From positions 1 to 34,294 of the forward strand of contig JAGHVE010000100.1 in assembly GCA_018064445.1 (NCBI GenBank): a stretch of 34,294 bases of DNA, written 5' to 3'. Source of the stretch: Candidatus Cacconaster equifaecalis (GTDB lineage: Bacteria; Bacteroidota; Bacteroidia; Bacteroidales; UBA932). The translations under genes were made by a program, and so were the position numbers. This document shows positions 1-9,552 of the stretch, one piece after another. The notes under the pieces are model-generated. The model worked only from the letters and a program-made list of their open reading frames with translations. It did not search any database and was not told the origin of the DNA. Positions within the stretch are counted from its first letter, which is position 1, and every line of letters begins with the position of its first letter.

Positions 1-459
1 GCGACGACCCATTTCAGCTGGAGGAACAACAATCTCTCGACCTACAAGGCTTTCGAGCATCAGCATCTGAAGGAGATAAATATGAACGTTCTCCGTATGC
101 AACCCGCCTTTTCCGGGAGCATCGATTTCGTCCCGATGAGAGGTGATTTCGCACGCGGAATTTTTGCGTCGGTACAGACCCGTTTCGACGGCAGCCTGCA
201 GGACGCTCAGGAGATATACCGCGAGTTCTACAAGGATGCGGCATTCACTTTTCTTTATGACGGCAATCTTGACCTCAAGCAGGTTGTGAACACCAACAAG
301 GGGCTTGTGACGGTCGAGAAACACGGCTCCAAACTTCTTGTCAATTCGGCAATCGACAATCTGCTCAAAGGCGCGAGCGGTCAGGCGGTGCAGAATATGA
401 ATCTCCTATTGGGCCTTGACGAGAAGGCCGGCCTCAAACTGAAGGCCTCGGCCTTCTAA
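1..459 (+). CDS. argC: N-acetyl/N-succinyl-gamma-glutamyl-phosphate reductase, C-terminal part (5' truncated by window edge)
   Basis: Frame 1 is open from base 1 (ATTHFSWRNNNLSTYKAFEHQHLKEI...); C-terminus GASGQAVQNMNLLLGLDEKAGL is typical of ArgC; followed by argD, argF', argB and argE. Confidence 0.9.
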   Translation, partial: ATTHFSWRNNNLSTYKAFEHQHLKEINMNVLRMQPAFSGSIDFVPMRGDFARGIFASVQTRFDGSLQDAQEIYREFYKDAAFTFLYDGNLDLKQVVNTNKGLVTVEKHGSKLLVNSAIDNLLKGASGQAVQNMNLLLGLDEKAGLKLKASAF

Positions 460-472
460 ATATCTGTAGATT

Positions 473-1594
473 ATGCAATTATTTGACGTATATTCACTTT
501 TTGATGTCACTCCGGTCCGTGCGCAAGGATGCCGGATTTGGGATGACAAGGGCGTGGAGTACCTTGACCTTTACGGGGGACACGCCGTTATCAGCATAGG
601 ACACAGCCATCCTCATTATATCGAAGCCCTGAAGTCACAGGTCGACAAGATCGGGTTTTATTCCAACAGTGTCCGGAATCCTCTTCAGGAAGAACTTGCC
701 ACCCGTCTGGGCAGAATCAGCGGATATGAGGATTATTCACTTTTCCTTGACAACTCCGGTGCGGAATCGAACGAGAATGCTCTCAAACTGGCTTCTTTCG
801 CCACAGGCAGGGACAAGGTGATAGCTTTCCGCAAAAGTTTTCACGGACGTACTTCCGGTGCAGTAGCCGTGACGGACAATCCCAAAATTGTCTCTCCGTT
901 CAATGCCAATCATAAGGTCACTTTCTGCGACCTGAATGACGTGGATGCAGTGGAGAAGTATCTGATGAAAGGGGATGTGGCGGCAGTCATCATAGAAGGA
1001 ATACAGGGTTGCGGCGGCATCAACCTGCCGGACGACGAGTTTATGGCACAAATTCGGACTCTGACTGAGAAGTACGGCACGATGCTTATTCTTGACGAGG
1101 TCCAGAGCGGTTATGGCCGTACAGGCCGGTTCTTCGCCCACCAGTGGGCCGGCATCCGTCCCGATATAATCTCTATGGGAAAGGGAATCGCAAACGGCTT
1201 TCCCTGTGGAGGAGTGCTCATATCCCCGAAGTTCACTGCCGTGAAGGGGATGCTCGGGACCACCTTCGGCGGGAACTATCTTGCAATGGCCGCGGCACTT
1301 GCCGTAATCGACGTGATGGAAGAGGAGAAACTTGTGGAGAATGCGCTGGAGGTCGGGACATATCTCAAGGAGAACATTCCTTCTTCATCTCTCATCAAGG
1401 AAGTAAGGGGACGCGGATTGATGCTCGGAATAGAGTTCAACTGCCCGGTGGCTCACATCAGGCAGAAACTGCTTTATGAAAAGCACATTTTCACAGGTGT
1501 CGCGGGTACGGATATGATTCGTCTCCTCGCGCCTTTGTGTCTGACTCTTGATCAGGCTTCACATTTCATCAATGAATTCAAGAATGTGCTATGA
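473..1594 (+). CDS. argD: Acetylornithine/succinylornithine aminotransferase (class III PLP aminotransferase)
   Basis: DNSGAESNENALKLA, FHGRTSGAVAVT, LILDEVQSGYGRTG and SMGKGIANGFPCGGVL motifs; arginine operon context. Confidence 0.93.
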   Translation: MQLFDVYSLFDVTPVRAQGCRIWDDKGVEYLDLYGGHAVISIGHSHPHYIEALKSQVDKIGFYSNSVRNPLQEELATRLGRISGYEDYSLFLDNSGAESNENALKLASFATGRDKVIAFRKSFHGRTSGAVAVTDNPKIVSPFNANHKVTFCDLNDVDAVEKYLMKGDVAAVIIEGIQGCGGINLPDDEFMAQIRTLTEKYGTMLILDEVQSGYGRTGRFFAHQWAGIRPDIISMGKGIANGFPCGGVLISPKFTAVKGMLGTTFGGNYLAMAAALAVIDVMEEEKLVENALEVGTYLKENIPSSSLIKEVRGRGLMLGIEFNCPVAHIRQKLLYEKHIFTGVAGTDMIRLLAPLCLTLDQASHFINEFKNVL

Positions 1595-2556
1595 AAAGTT
1601 TTCTCAACGCAAGTGACATAGGGGATTTGCACAAGGCACTGGACGAAGCGCTGGAAGTCAAGGCCAATCCGTTCAAGTGGCAGCACCTCGGCAGAAACAA
1701 GACCATCATCCTCGTATTCTTCAACAATTCGCTCAGGACGCGCCTCAGCAGCCAGAAAGCCGCACTCAATCTCGGGATGAATCCCATTGTTCTGAATGTC
1801 AACGGTGACAGCTGGAATCTTGAGACACAGATGGGGGTGGTTATGGACGGCGGAAAATCCGAACATCTCAGGGAGGCGATACCGGTAATCGGAAGTTACT
1901 GCGACATCATCGGCGTACGTTCCTTCGCCGGCCTGACCGACAGGGAAGCGGATTACAACGAAAATATCCTGCGTCAGTTCATCGACTACAGCGGTGTCCC
2001 GGTAATCAGCCTCGAGTCAGCGACAGTTCATCCCTGCCAGGCATTTGCGGACCTGATTACGATAGAGGAGCATAAGACAAAGGCAAGACCCAAGGTTGTG
2101 ATGACCTGGGCCCCGCATCCCAAGGCTCTGCCTCAGGCAGTCCCCAACTCGTTCGCACAATGGATGAATGCCGCGGACGTGGATTTTGTGATTACCCAGC
2201 CCGAAGGCTACGAAGTCGACCCCGCCTTTGCCGGAAACGCAAGGATAGAATATGACCAGATGAGGGCTCTTGAAGGTGCGGATTTCGTCTATGCGAAGAA
2301 CTGGAGCTGCCCCGGCGTGAGCTGCCCTGAAAAATACGGCCGGATACTGAGCCGCGATATGTCCTGGACAGTCGATGCCGCCCATATGGCAGTCACTGAC
2401 AACGCATTCTTCATGCATTGCCTGCCTGTCCGCAGGAATATGATTGTATCGGACGAAGTGATAGACTCTCCGACAAGCCTGGTGATACCGGAAGCCGCCA
2501 ACCGCGTGGTTTCCGCACAGGTTGTAATGAAAAGGATGCTTGAGGAACTGGCCTGA
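1591..2556 (+). CDS. argF': N-succinylornithine/N-acetylornithine carbamoyltransferase (ArgF')
   Basis: Carbamoyl-phosphate motif FFNNSLRTR; MTWAPHPKALPQAVPNSFAQWMN; FMHCLPVRRNMIVSDEV; resembles Bacteroides ArgF'. ATGA overlap with argD. Confidence 0.9.
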   Translation: MKSFLNASDIGDLHKALDEALEVKANPFKWQHLGRNKTIILVFFNNSLRTRLSSQKAALNLGMNPIVLNVNGDSWNLETQMGVVMDGGKSEHLREAIPVIGSYCDIIGVRSFAGLTDREADYNENILRQFIDYSGVPVISLESATVHPCQAFADLITIEEHKTKARPKVVMTWAPHPKALPQAVPNSFAQWMNAADVDFVITQPEGYEVDPAFAGNARIEYDQMRALEGADFVYAKNWSCPGVSCPEKYGRILSRDMSWTVDAAHMAVTDNAFFMHCLPVRRNMIVSDEVIDSPTSLVIPEAANRVVSAQVVMKRMLEELA

Positions 2557-3326
2557 TGGAGAAACTGACAGTCATAAAAGTAGGCGGGGCGGTGGTCGAA
2601 GACCCCGAAGCCCTCTCATCGTTCCTCGACAGATTCTCCGCAATCGGCGGCAACCTGATTCTGGTCCACGGCGGAGGACGGGAAGCCACCCGTACCGCAT
2701 CCGCTCTCGGGATAGAGTCGAGGATGATAGAAGGCAGACGGGTGACGGATGCCGCGATGCTTGAAATCGTGACGATGGTATATGCCGGCAAGGTCAACAA
2801 GGGGATAGTGTCAGGATTACGCGGCAGAGGATGCCGGGCGATAGGCCTCACAGGGGCCGACCTTAATTGCATAACCAGCGTAAGGAAGCCCGTCGCTGAG
2901 GTCGATTACGGCTATGTAGGTGTCGTGAAGTCTGTTGATGTCGCGACATTCGGAGCGTTGCTTGGAATGGAGGCAATACCTGTCGTATCTCCCATAACCT
3001 GCGACGATGGCGGCCAACTCCTCAATACCAACGCCGATTCCCTGGCTTCTGCCATTGCAGTGGGAATGAGCGGAATGTATGACGTGGAGCTGGTCTTCTG
3101 CTTCGAGAAGAAAGGAGTTCTTCTCAACCCCGATGACGACGACAGCGTAATCGCTCATCTGGACCCTGCCGGATATGAGAATTTCAAGAAGGACGGTGTT
3201 GTGAGCGGCGGTATGATACCCAAACTTGACGGCGCGTTCGATGCTCTCGCCAAAGGGGTCCGTTCTGTAAGGATAACGAACTCAGTCACTCTGAACGGAT
3301 ATTCAGGCACAACCATATCTCTATGA
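2556..3326 (+). CDS. argB: Acetylglutamate (succinylglutamate) kinase
   Basis: VIKVGGAVVEDPEALSSF, LVHGGGREATRTASALGIESRMIEGRRVTDAAMLEIVTMV; amino-acid kinase fold; operon context. Confidence 0.93.
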   Translation: MEKLTVIKVGGAVVEDPEALSSFLDRFSAIGGNLILVHGGGREATRTASALGIESRMIEGRRVTDAAMLEIVTMVYAGKVNKGIVSGLRGRGCRAIGLTGADLNCITSVRKPVAEVDYGYVGVVKSVDVATFGALLGMEAIPVVSPITCDDGGQLLNTNADSLASAIAVGMSGMYDVELVFCFEKKGVLLNPDDDDSVIAHLDPAGYENFKKDGVVSGGMIPKLDGAFDALAKGVRSVRITNSVTLNGYSGTTISL

Positions 3327-4369
3327 GAACCGACAGATACATAGATTTGCTGCGGCATCTGATTGAGATTCCATCCGTGAGCGGACAGGAGAAGGATGCA
3401 GCGGATTATCTTGAAGGATGGCTTGCCGGGGAGGGGCTTGCTCCGCACAGACTGCTCAACAACGTCTGGCTCGAATCGGAGCCGGCGGGCACGAAGCCCA
3501 CGCTTCTGTTCAACGCCCATATCGATACAGTGAAACCTGCTGCATCCTACACACGCAATCCATTCGAGGCCTCGCTTGAAGGGGATATCCTCTACGGCCT
3601 CGGCTCGAACGATGACGGAGGAAGCCTTGTCGCCCTGCTTGCAGCCTTCTATGAACTGGCATCCCGGCCTCAGCCGTACCGCCTTGTCTGGAGCGCCACC
3701 GCTCAGGAGGAGAACAGCGGCACGGACGGTCTCGAAACTATCCTTCCGCAAATCGGGGAGATTTCCCTTGCAATAGTGGGGGAGCCTACCGGGATGCGGA
3801 TGGCAGTCGCGGAAAGAGGGCTGATTGTGCTGGACTGCACCGCAACGGGAAAGAGCGGACACGCCGCAAGGGATGAAGGTGACAATGCACTATACAGGGC
3901 CGTGAAGGATATCGGGTGGTTCCGGAGTTATGAATTCGACGGAGTGTCGCCTTATCTGGGCAGGACAAAGATGACCGTCACAATGATAAATGCAGGCACG
4001 CAGCACAATGTCATTCCGGACCGATGTGATTTCGTGGTGGACATACGGTCCAACGGCCTCTGTCCGAATGAAGAGATTCTGGATACGATACGGGCAAACA
4101 TCTCTTCCACCGCCGTACCGCGCTCGATGAGGCATTCCGGCTCACACATTGCTGAGGATTCTCCCGTAGTCGTGAGGGGAAGGATGCTCGGACTGGAATC
4201 TTTCGGCTCCCCGACGCTGAGCAACTGGAGTTTGCTGAAATGTCCCGCCCTGAAGATAGGACCGGGGGAAAGTTCCCGTTCCCACAGCACTGACGAACAT
4301 ATTCTCATTTCCGAAATTGAAAACGGAATTTCAACGTATATCCGTCTGTGTGACGGCCTCACATTATGA
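3323..4369 (+). CDS. argE: Acetylornithine deacetylase-like M20 metallopeptidase
   Basis: M20 motifs LLFNAHIDTVKP, GLGSNDDGGS, SATAQEENSG, AIVGEPTGMRMAVAERG; end of arginine cluster. Confidence 0.88.
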   Translation: MRTDRYIDLLRHLIEIPSVSGQEKDAADYLEGWLAGEGLAPHRLLNNVWLESEPAGTKPTLLFNAHIDTVKPAASYTRNPFEASLEGDILYGLGSNDDGGSLVALLAAFYELASRPQPYRLVWSATAQEENSGTDGLETILPQIGEISLAIVGEPTGMRMAVAERGLIVLDCTATGKSGHAARDEGDNALYRAVKDIGWFRSYEFDGVSPYLGRTKMTVTMINAGTQHNVIPDRCDFVVDIRSNGLCPNEEILDTIRANISSTAVPRSMRHSGSHIAEDSPVVVRGRMLGLESFGSPTLSNWSLLKCPALKIGPGESSRSHSTDEHILISEIENGISTYIRLCDGLTL

Positions 4370-5784
4370 AAAAAACACTATGCCTCCTGATTATTGCCGC
4401 AACAGCCTGTTTTGTTGCGGAAGCAAGGATAAACATTGATGACTGCCTGAAGAATATCAAGGCCCTGAAAGGGGCCCACGTCGGGGTGTTTGCCTGCACG
4501 CTTGACGGTGACACTCTCGCGTTCCATAACGGAAATGAACTCTTCGTACCTGCCTCAAATATGAAACTTGTCACCACGGCATCAGCAATTGCTTCTCTTG
4601 GAGGGGATTACAGATATAGGACAGGCATAGCCGTTTCGGGCGAGGTGCAGGACAGCGTGCTTTGCGGCAACGTCTACATAACCGGTGGGGGAGACCCTAC
4701 CGTCGCATACCCCGGCTCTCCCGAGAAGGTTTTCATTTCGTGGATGGATATGCTCTCTGCGGCGGGCATAAGAAAAATAGAGGGGAAGGTCATCGGTGAC
4801 GGCGGCTCTTTCCCCGGGATGAAGGAGCATCCAAGTTGGGAACTGGCGGATACGGGCACCTATTACGGCACAGGGACGTCCGGGCTCCAGTTTGCGGGAA
4901 ACACATTGAATTTCAGGGTCAGTCCCGGCGCATGCCCCGGGGATTTCCTCCAGATAGAGCAGACATACCCCCGGACTCCCTGGATGAATTTCATATATGA
5001 CTGTACGACAGGCAAAAAGGGGACTGGCGACCAGCTTTATCTCTATACGGCTGATTATTCGGAGAATGCCGTATTGAGAGGTACATACGCTTGCGACAAA
5101 AAGCCAAAGGTGGTCGGATGCAGCAACAAATTTCCCGAACTCACCTGTGCCAGGGAATTCGCGCTGTTTCTGGAAAGCCGCGGAATTCCTTCAGGCGGTT
5201 TTGCCACCGGTGTCACCCCGGTGGATGCCGTGAAACTGGGAGAGACCCTTTCTGCTCCTCTCAGTGAAATCATCGTCCCTCTCAACAGGGAGAGCGACAA
5301 TTTCCTGGCCGAGACAATATTCCGCACTATGGGCCGGGAACTCTCCGGAGATGCCGGTTATGATTCCTGTGCAAAGGTGGAGAGGGCTGTTCTCGATTCA
5401 ATCGGTGCCGGCGGTGACGGCAATTTCGTGATTGTCGATGGAAGCGGCCTCTCTTCGTCGAATCTTGTCTCTCCGGCTCTTATTTGCCGGCTCCTCCGCA
5501 TTATGCTTGAGAAGGATGTCTCAGGGGCTTTTCTGAGCAGTCTTCCCCGTGCGGGAATCGACGGTACCGTATCTTCGTTTCTGTCTGGACTGCCGGATGA
5601 AGTCCGCCATTCCTTCCATCTGAAAAGCGGTTCGATGGGTGGGGTAAGAGCCTACAGCGGCTATTATCTGCCGAAGAACGGGACCCCTTTCATCTTCTCG
5701 GTCATCATCAACAACTCTCCCTCTTCTGCAAGCCGACTTGTCTCTGCCGCCGGTGAAATCATATCTTCGATTGTCGGATATTGA
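4366..5784 (+). CDS. dacB: D-alanyl-D-alanine carboxypeptidase/endopeptidase, PBP4 (DacB, S13) family
   Basis: Signal peptide MKKTLCLLIIAATACFVAEA; SxxK (PASNMKLVTT), SxN (VDGSGLSSSN) and KSG (HLKSGSMGG) motifs. Confidence 0.9.
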   Translation: MKKTLCLLIIAATACFVAEARINIDDCLKNIKALKGAHVGVFACTLDGDTLAFHNGNELFVPASNMKLVTTASAIASLGGDYRYRTGIAVSGEVQDSVLCGNVYITGGGDPTVAYPGSPEKVFISWMDMLSAAGIRKIEGKVIGDGGSFPGMKEHPSWELADTGTYYGTGTSGLQFAGNTLNFRVSPGACPGDFLQIEQTYPRTPWMNFIYDCTTGKKGTGDQLYLYTADYSENAVLRGTYACDKKPKVVGCSNKFPELTCAREFALFLESRGIPSGGFATGVTPVDAVKLGETLSAPLSEIIVPLNRESDNFLAETIFRTMGRELSGDAGYDSCAKVERAVLDSIGAGGDGNFVIVDGSGLSSSNLVSPALICRLLRIMLEKDVSGAFLSSLPRAGIDGTVSSFLSGLPDEVRHSFHLKSGSMGGVRAYSGYYLPKNGTPFIFSVIINNSPSSASRLVSAAGEIISSIVGY

Positions 5785-5799
5785 TTTCAAAAGTAATTA

Positions 5800-6867
5800 T
5801 TACTTGATTCTGAACGGCTCGTCACCGTAGAGGACGTACTTCTTTGACTTGCGCATCCACTTCTGCTCCTCGGACTTGATATATTCCGCGGCATCCTTCC
5901 ACGATATTCCTCCCTCTATGTAATTCATCAGCGCGGCATCTTCGAGGTACCTGTTGAGGGTCTCGAAATTGAATTCCGGGTAGACACCGTGGATGAAGTT
6001 CATCGTCCTGAGTGTATGGTTAAGCGCGTGATAAGGTATTCCGGGAATTGGCATCAGATGGTAGCCGAAACAGGTCTGTCTCTCATACAGGCCGTATGAA
6101 GGGATGAATCTCGTCCACCTGACGTGAATCGCGTCATCAGCGATGGGGGAGACGTCCCTGCCGAACAGACTCTCCATGAACGGGGCGCCGAACTGCTCGA
6201 AAGGTCTGTTCGTCCCGTGACCGTAACTCACGTTCGTCCCCATCCAGAGGCATTGTCCGCTGTAGAAGGTGGGGGTGAACATACCTGCAAAATCCGAGAA
6301 TGGCGGGATTGTCCAGGTCAGCAACTCACGGTTCACCTGTTCCGCATTGGCAGAAATGATATGCAGGGGGAATCTGGCGTTCAGTTCGCAGTAGAACATA
6401 TTTGCAAGCTCTCCGATTGTCAGTCCGTGACGGTGGGGGAGACCCAATATGCCGAGAGTCCCTTCTATCTGTCTGCCGGAAGGGTTGAGACGGTCGATTA
6501 TGAAAACCGATATGTCGGATGCGGAGGCTTTCAGCCTTTTGAAAGTGTTGTATATCAGAGATGTGAAGTTGCTGTACCGGGAACCTGCATCCTGAAGCTC
6601 GACTACCAATGCATCCACCTCCTTAAGATCATTCTCTTCTATGGCCGTGCTCACTTCGACTGTCGGAATTCCGGCCACCAGTTCTCCGTAAAGGGAATGC
6701 TCCGGGGTGAATATGCGGACAAGGTTCCCTCTCCGGGCCAGCGTCTCGAAAAGATATTCTCCCGTTTCGGGATGCCACGCGGACTGGTTGCAGAGGACGG
6801 CGACACGCCCCTTTGAGAGGACGTTGTCGCCCTGCTCGAATAAAGGAGTTGTGCGGAATGAAAACAT
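5800..6867 (-). CDS. DUF1343 (NamZ-like exo-beta-N-acetylmuramidase family) protein
   Basis: Motifs RVAVLCNQSA, FTPEHSLYGELVAG, ELQDAGSRYSNF, FIIDRLNPSG and HGLTIGELANMF match the DUF1343/NamZ pattern; no obvious signal peptide. Confidence 0.8.
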   Translation of the reverse strand: MFSFRTTPLFEQGDNVLSKGRVAVLCNQSAWHPETGEYLFETLARRGNLVRIFTPEHSLYGELVAGIPTVEVSTAIEENDLKEVDALVVELQDAGSRYSNFTSLIYNTFKRLKASASDISVFIIDRLNPSGRQIEGTLGILGLPHRHGLTIGELANMFYCELNARFPLHIISANAEQVNRELLTWTIPPFSDFAGMFTPTFYSGQCLWMGTNVSYGHGTNRPFEQFGAPFMESLFGRDVSPIADDAIHVRWTRFIPSYGLYERQTCFGYHLMPIPGIPYHALNHTLRTMNFIHGVYPEFNFETLNRYLEDAALMNYIEGGISWKDAAEYIKSEEQKWMRKSKKYVLYGDEPFRIK

Positions 6868-8252
6868 CAGTTTCCTGCCAGTATTGATAGAACTTCCTGT
6901 GCAAGAGTATCGGCCTGCTTTTCACTCCGTGCCTCGGCATATATGCGTATTATGGGCTCGGTGTTGGAACGGCGGAGTATGAACCATTGTCCGGATTCTT
7001 CGAAATCCACCCTCAGACCGTCCATCCTGTTGAGTTTCCTCTCCGCATAGTGCAACGCCACTTTTGCGATGGCCTTTTCCGCCTCTTCCTGCGAGCTGAC
7101 GCTCAACTTGTTCTTGGAAACGTGCCATTCCGGGAAAGTCCTCTTCAATTCGCTGACTTTCATCTTTTTGTGGGCAAGATGACTCAGGAAAAGAGCAATC
7201 CCTATCAGGGCATCACGTCCGTAATGAAGGTCCGGGACTATGACGCCTCCGTTGCCTTCACCACCGATTACCGCTCCTGTTTCCCTCATCTTCGTGGTTG
7301 CGTTGACCTCTCCGACCTTGCAGGGCTCGTATGCGCATCCGTGTGCTGCGGCAACGTCCGCAAGTGCCCTTGAAGATGATATGTTGGAAACGGCGGGGCC
7401 GGGCTTCCGTCCGAGAACATAATCGGCCACGGCCACGAGTGTGTATTCTTCCACGAAAGGCTCACCATCCTCGCAGATGAATGCCAGACGGTCCACGTCA
7501 GGGTCGACGGAGATACCCAGGTCGGCTCCGGATTCGACCACCTCATCTGACAGTCCTGTGAGATTTGCCGGGAGCGGTTCCGGATTGTGGGCGAACCTGC
7601 CGTCGCAGGAACCGTTGATTATTTTGCAGTCCACTCCCAAAGCCTCGAACAGGGGAGGCAGACAGATGCTTCCGACGGAATTGATGGTGTCGGCAACGAC
7701 CTTGAATCCCGCCTTGCGGACTGCCGGACAGTCCACCAGCGGATGATTGAGGACAGCGTTCACGTGCATCTGTGTGAAATCCTTATGGGTGATGACTCCA
7801 AGCCCGAAAGCTTCGTTGAAATCGAACTTGCCGGCATCAGCAATCTTTGTGAGCGCGATTCCTTCTTCATCCGTAAGAAATTCCCCGTTGGAGTTGAGGA
7901 GTTTCAGAGCGTTCCACTGTGCTGGATTGTGGGAAGCGGTGATTATCACACCTCCGTCAGCCTCTTCAAAAATAACGGCCATTTCAGTGGTCGGAGTCGA
8001 GGCAAGGCCTGCATCGACCACGTCGATACCGCAGGAAACGAGGGTGCCTGCAACTATGTTCTCCACCATCTCTCCGGATACTCTGGCGTCCCTGCCGACA
8101 ACAACCTTGTAGCGCCCGTTCTTCGGGGATTTCCTTTTTATCAGGGAGGAGTATGCTGAAATGAATTTGACTATGTCAACGGGCGAAAGAGAATCACCGG
8201 GGTTGCCTCCGATGGTGCCGCGTATTCCGGAGATTGATTTAATAAGTGTCAT
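6867..8252 (-). CDS. glmM: Phosphoglucosamine mutase (alpha-D-phosphohexomutase family)
   Basis: MTLIKSISGIRGTIGG; phosphoserine loop TASHNP; metal loop DPDVDRLAF; sugar loop GGEGNGGVIVPDLHYGRD; phosphate loop RRSNTEPIIRIYAEA. Confidence 0.9.
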   Translation of the reverse strand: MTLIKSISGIRGTIGGNPGDSLSPVDIVKFISAYSSLIKRKSPKNGRYKVVVGRDARVSGEMVENIVAGTLVSCGIDVVDAGLASTPTTEMAVIFEEADGGVIITASHNPAQWNALKLLNSNGEFLTDEEGIALTKIADAGKFDFNEAFGLGVITHKDFTQMHVNAVLNHPLVDCPAVRKAGFKVVADTINSVGSICLPPLFEALGVDCKIINGSCDGRFAHNPEPLPANLTGLSDEVVESGADLGISVDPDVDRLAFICEDGEPFVEEYTLVAVADYVLGRKPGPAVSNISSSRALADVAAAHGCAYEPCKVGEVNATTKMRETGAVIGGEGNGGVIVPDLHYGRDALIGIALFLSHLAHKKMKVSELKRTFPEWHVSKNKLSVSSQEEAEKAIAKVALHYAERKLNRMDGLRVDFEESGQWFILRRSNTEPIIRIYAEARSEKQADTLAQEVLSILAGN

Positions 8253-9550
8253 TTTATATCTTTTTCTATCAGTTCCAAAAGTTTGTCAATAGCCTCTTCC
8301 TGAGGAATATATCTCAATACTGGAGTCTTGCCGCGGTATAGCGTGACGTGCCCCCGTCCTTCTCCCACATAGCCGTAGTCCGCATCAGCCATCTCTCCCG
8401 GGCCGTTCACGACACACCCCATAACCGCAATCTTCACGCCTGCAAGGTGTGAAGTTTTTTTCTTGACCTCGTTGAAAGTGGATTCAAGATCGTAAAGTGT
8501 CCGTCCGCATCCGGGGCAGGCGATATATTCCGGGTGAGTGAATCTGCGCCGGCAGGCCTGCATCAGCATATCTTTGAATTCCACGGCTTCTTCTTCGGTC
8601 AGCGGCCTTCCATCTATCGTGGATCCGGTCAGATCGAAATCGTCAATCCTTCGGTCAAGCAGGGAAGGTCCCCAAAGGGTGGAAGCCTTGAAAATGAAAT
8701 CATCGTAGTCGGTAGCCTGCACGCTATCCCTGACTCCAATGGGGGTGTAGCCTTCCTGCACGGCGGATATTATCGCCCTTCCTGCCGGAATCTCATTTAT
8801 CGGGTCTTCAGTGAGCGATACCCTGATTGTATCTCCGATACCTTCTCCCAGCAGAGTTCCTATTCCCACGGCGGATTTGATGCGGGCCTGATATCCGTTC
8901 CCGGCCTCCGTCACTCCGACGTGGAGGGGGAAGGTGAAGCCGAACTCCTCCTGCATCGCACTGTAAAGAAGCCTGTATGCCTCCACCATCACAAGGGTGT
9001 TGCTGGATTTCAGCGAGACGGCCACATTGAAGAACGCTCTGTCGACGCACATTCTCAGCCACTCCATCACGGCTTCTTTCATCCCGGTGGGATTGTCTCC
9101 GTAGCGGGAGGTTATCCTTTCTCCGAGCGAGCCGTGGTTGAGGCCGATTCGGATTGCGGTCCCCTCGTCTCTGCAGATTTCAATCAATTCTGAAAATTTT
9201 GCGCAGGCTACATCGTGGTCCTTTGCGAAATTTCCCGGGTTGATGCGCACTTTGTCCGCAACCTTAGCGGCGGCAAGCGCCGCATCTGCAAGAAAGTGAA
9301 TGTCGGCCACGACAGGGATTCCGATTCCTTCAGAACGGAGTATGGAAACAATCCGCGAGAGGGAGTCGACCTGTTTCAGCCCCTGTGTCGTAAGACGGAT
9401 GACGTCAGCTCCTGCTTCCGCCGCCCTTTTGCATTGCTCTACGGACGCTCCAATATCATCCGTGGAGGTGTTGCACATTGTCTGGACACTGACCGGAGCA
9501 TCGCCCCCGATTGTCATTCTGCCTTTTAGAGATATCGGCCTTGAACTCAT
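8249..9550 (-). CDS. ispG: 4-hydroxy-3-methylbut-2-en-1-yl diphosphate synthase (IspG/GcpE)
   Basis: PVSVQTMCNTST, VVADIHF, KVRINPGN, IGTLLGEGIGDTIRVSLTEDP, IACPGCGRT, AVMGCVVNGPGE (Fe-S cysteines). Confidence 0.95.
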   Translation of the reverse strand: MSSRPISLKGRMTIGGDAPVSVQTMCNTSTDDIGASVEQCKRAAEAGADVIRLTTQGLKQVDSLSRIVSILRSEGIGIPVVADIHFLADAALAAAKVADKVRINPGNFAKDHDVACAKFSELIEICRDEGTAIRIGLNHGSLGERITSRYGDNPTGMKEAVMEWLRMCVDRAFFNVAVSLKSSNTLVMVEAYRLLYSAMQEEFGFTFPLHVGVTEAGNGYQARIKSAVGIGTLLGEGIGDTIRVSLTEDPINEIPAGRAIISAVQEGYTPIGVRDSVQATDYDDFIFKASTLWGPSLLDRRIDDFDLTGSTIDGRPLTEEEAVEFKDMLMQACRRRFTHPEYIACPGCGRTLYDLESTFNEVKKKTSHLAGVKIAVMGCVVNGPGEMADADYGYVGEGRGHVTLYRGKTPVLRYIPQEEAIDKLLELIEKDIK

Positions 9551-9552
9551 AT

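Noticed and set aside
3155-3862. 235-aa minus-strand ORF opposite argB/argE
   Set aside because: Shadow ORF; the plus-strand reading has clear ArgB and M20 motifs.
5791-5805. AAGTAAT-T-ATTACTT palindrome between convergent dacB and DUF1343 gene
   Set aside because: Only 7-bp AT-rich arms with a one-base centre; too weak to call a terminator and likely partly chance.
6124-6816. 230-aa plus-strand ORF opposite the DUF1343 gene
   Set aside because: Antisense to a gene with recognisable family motifs; no leader, domain or operon partner.
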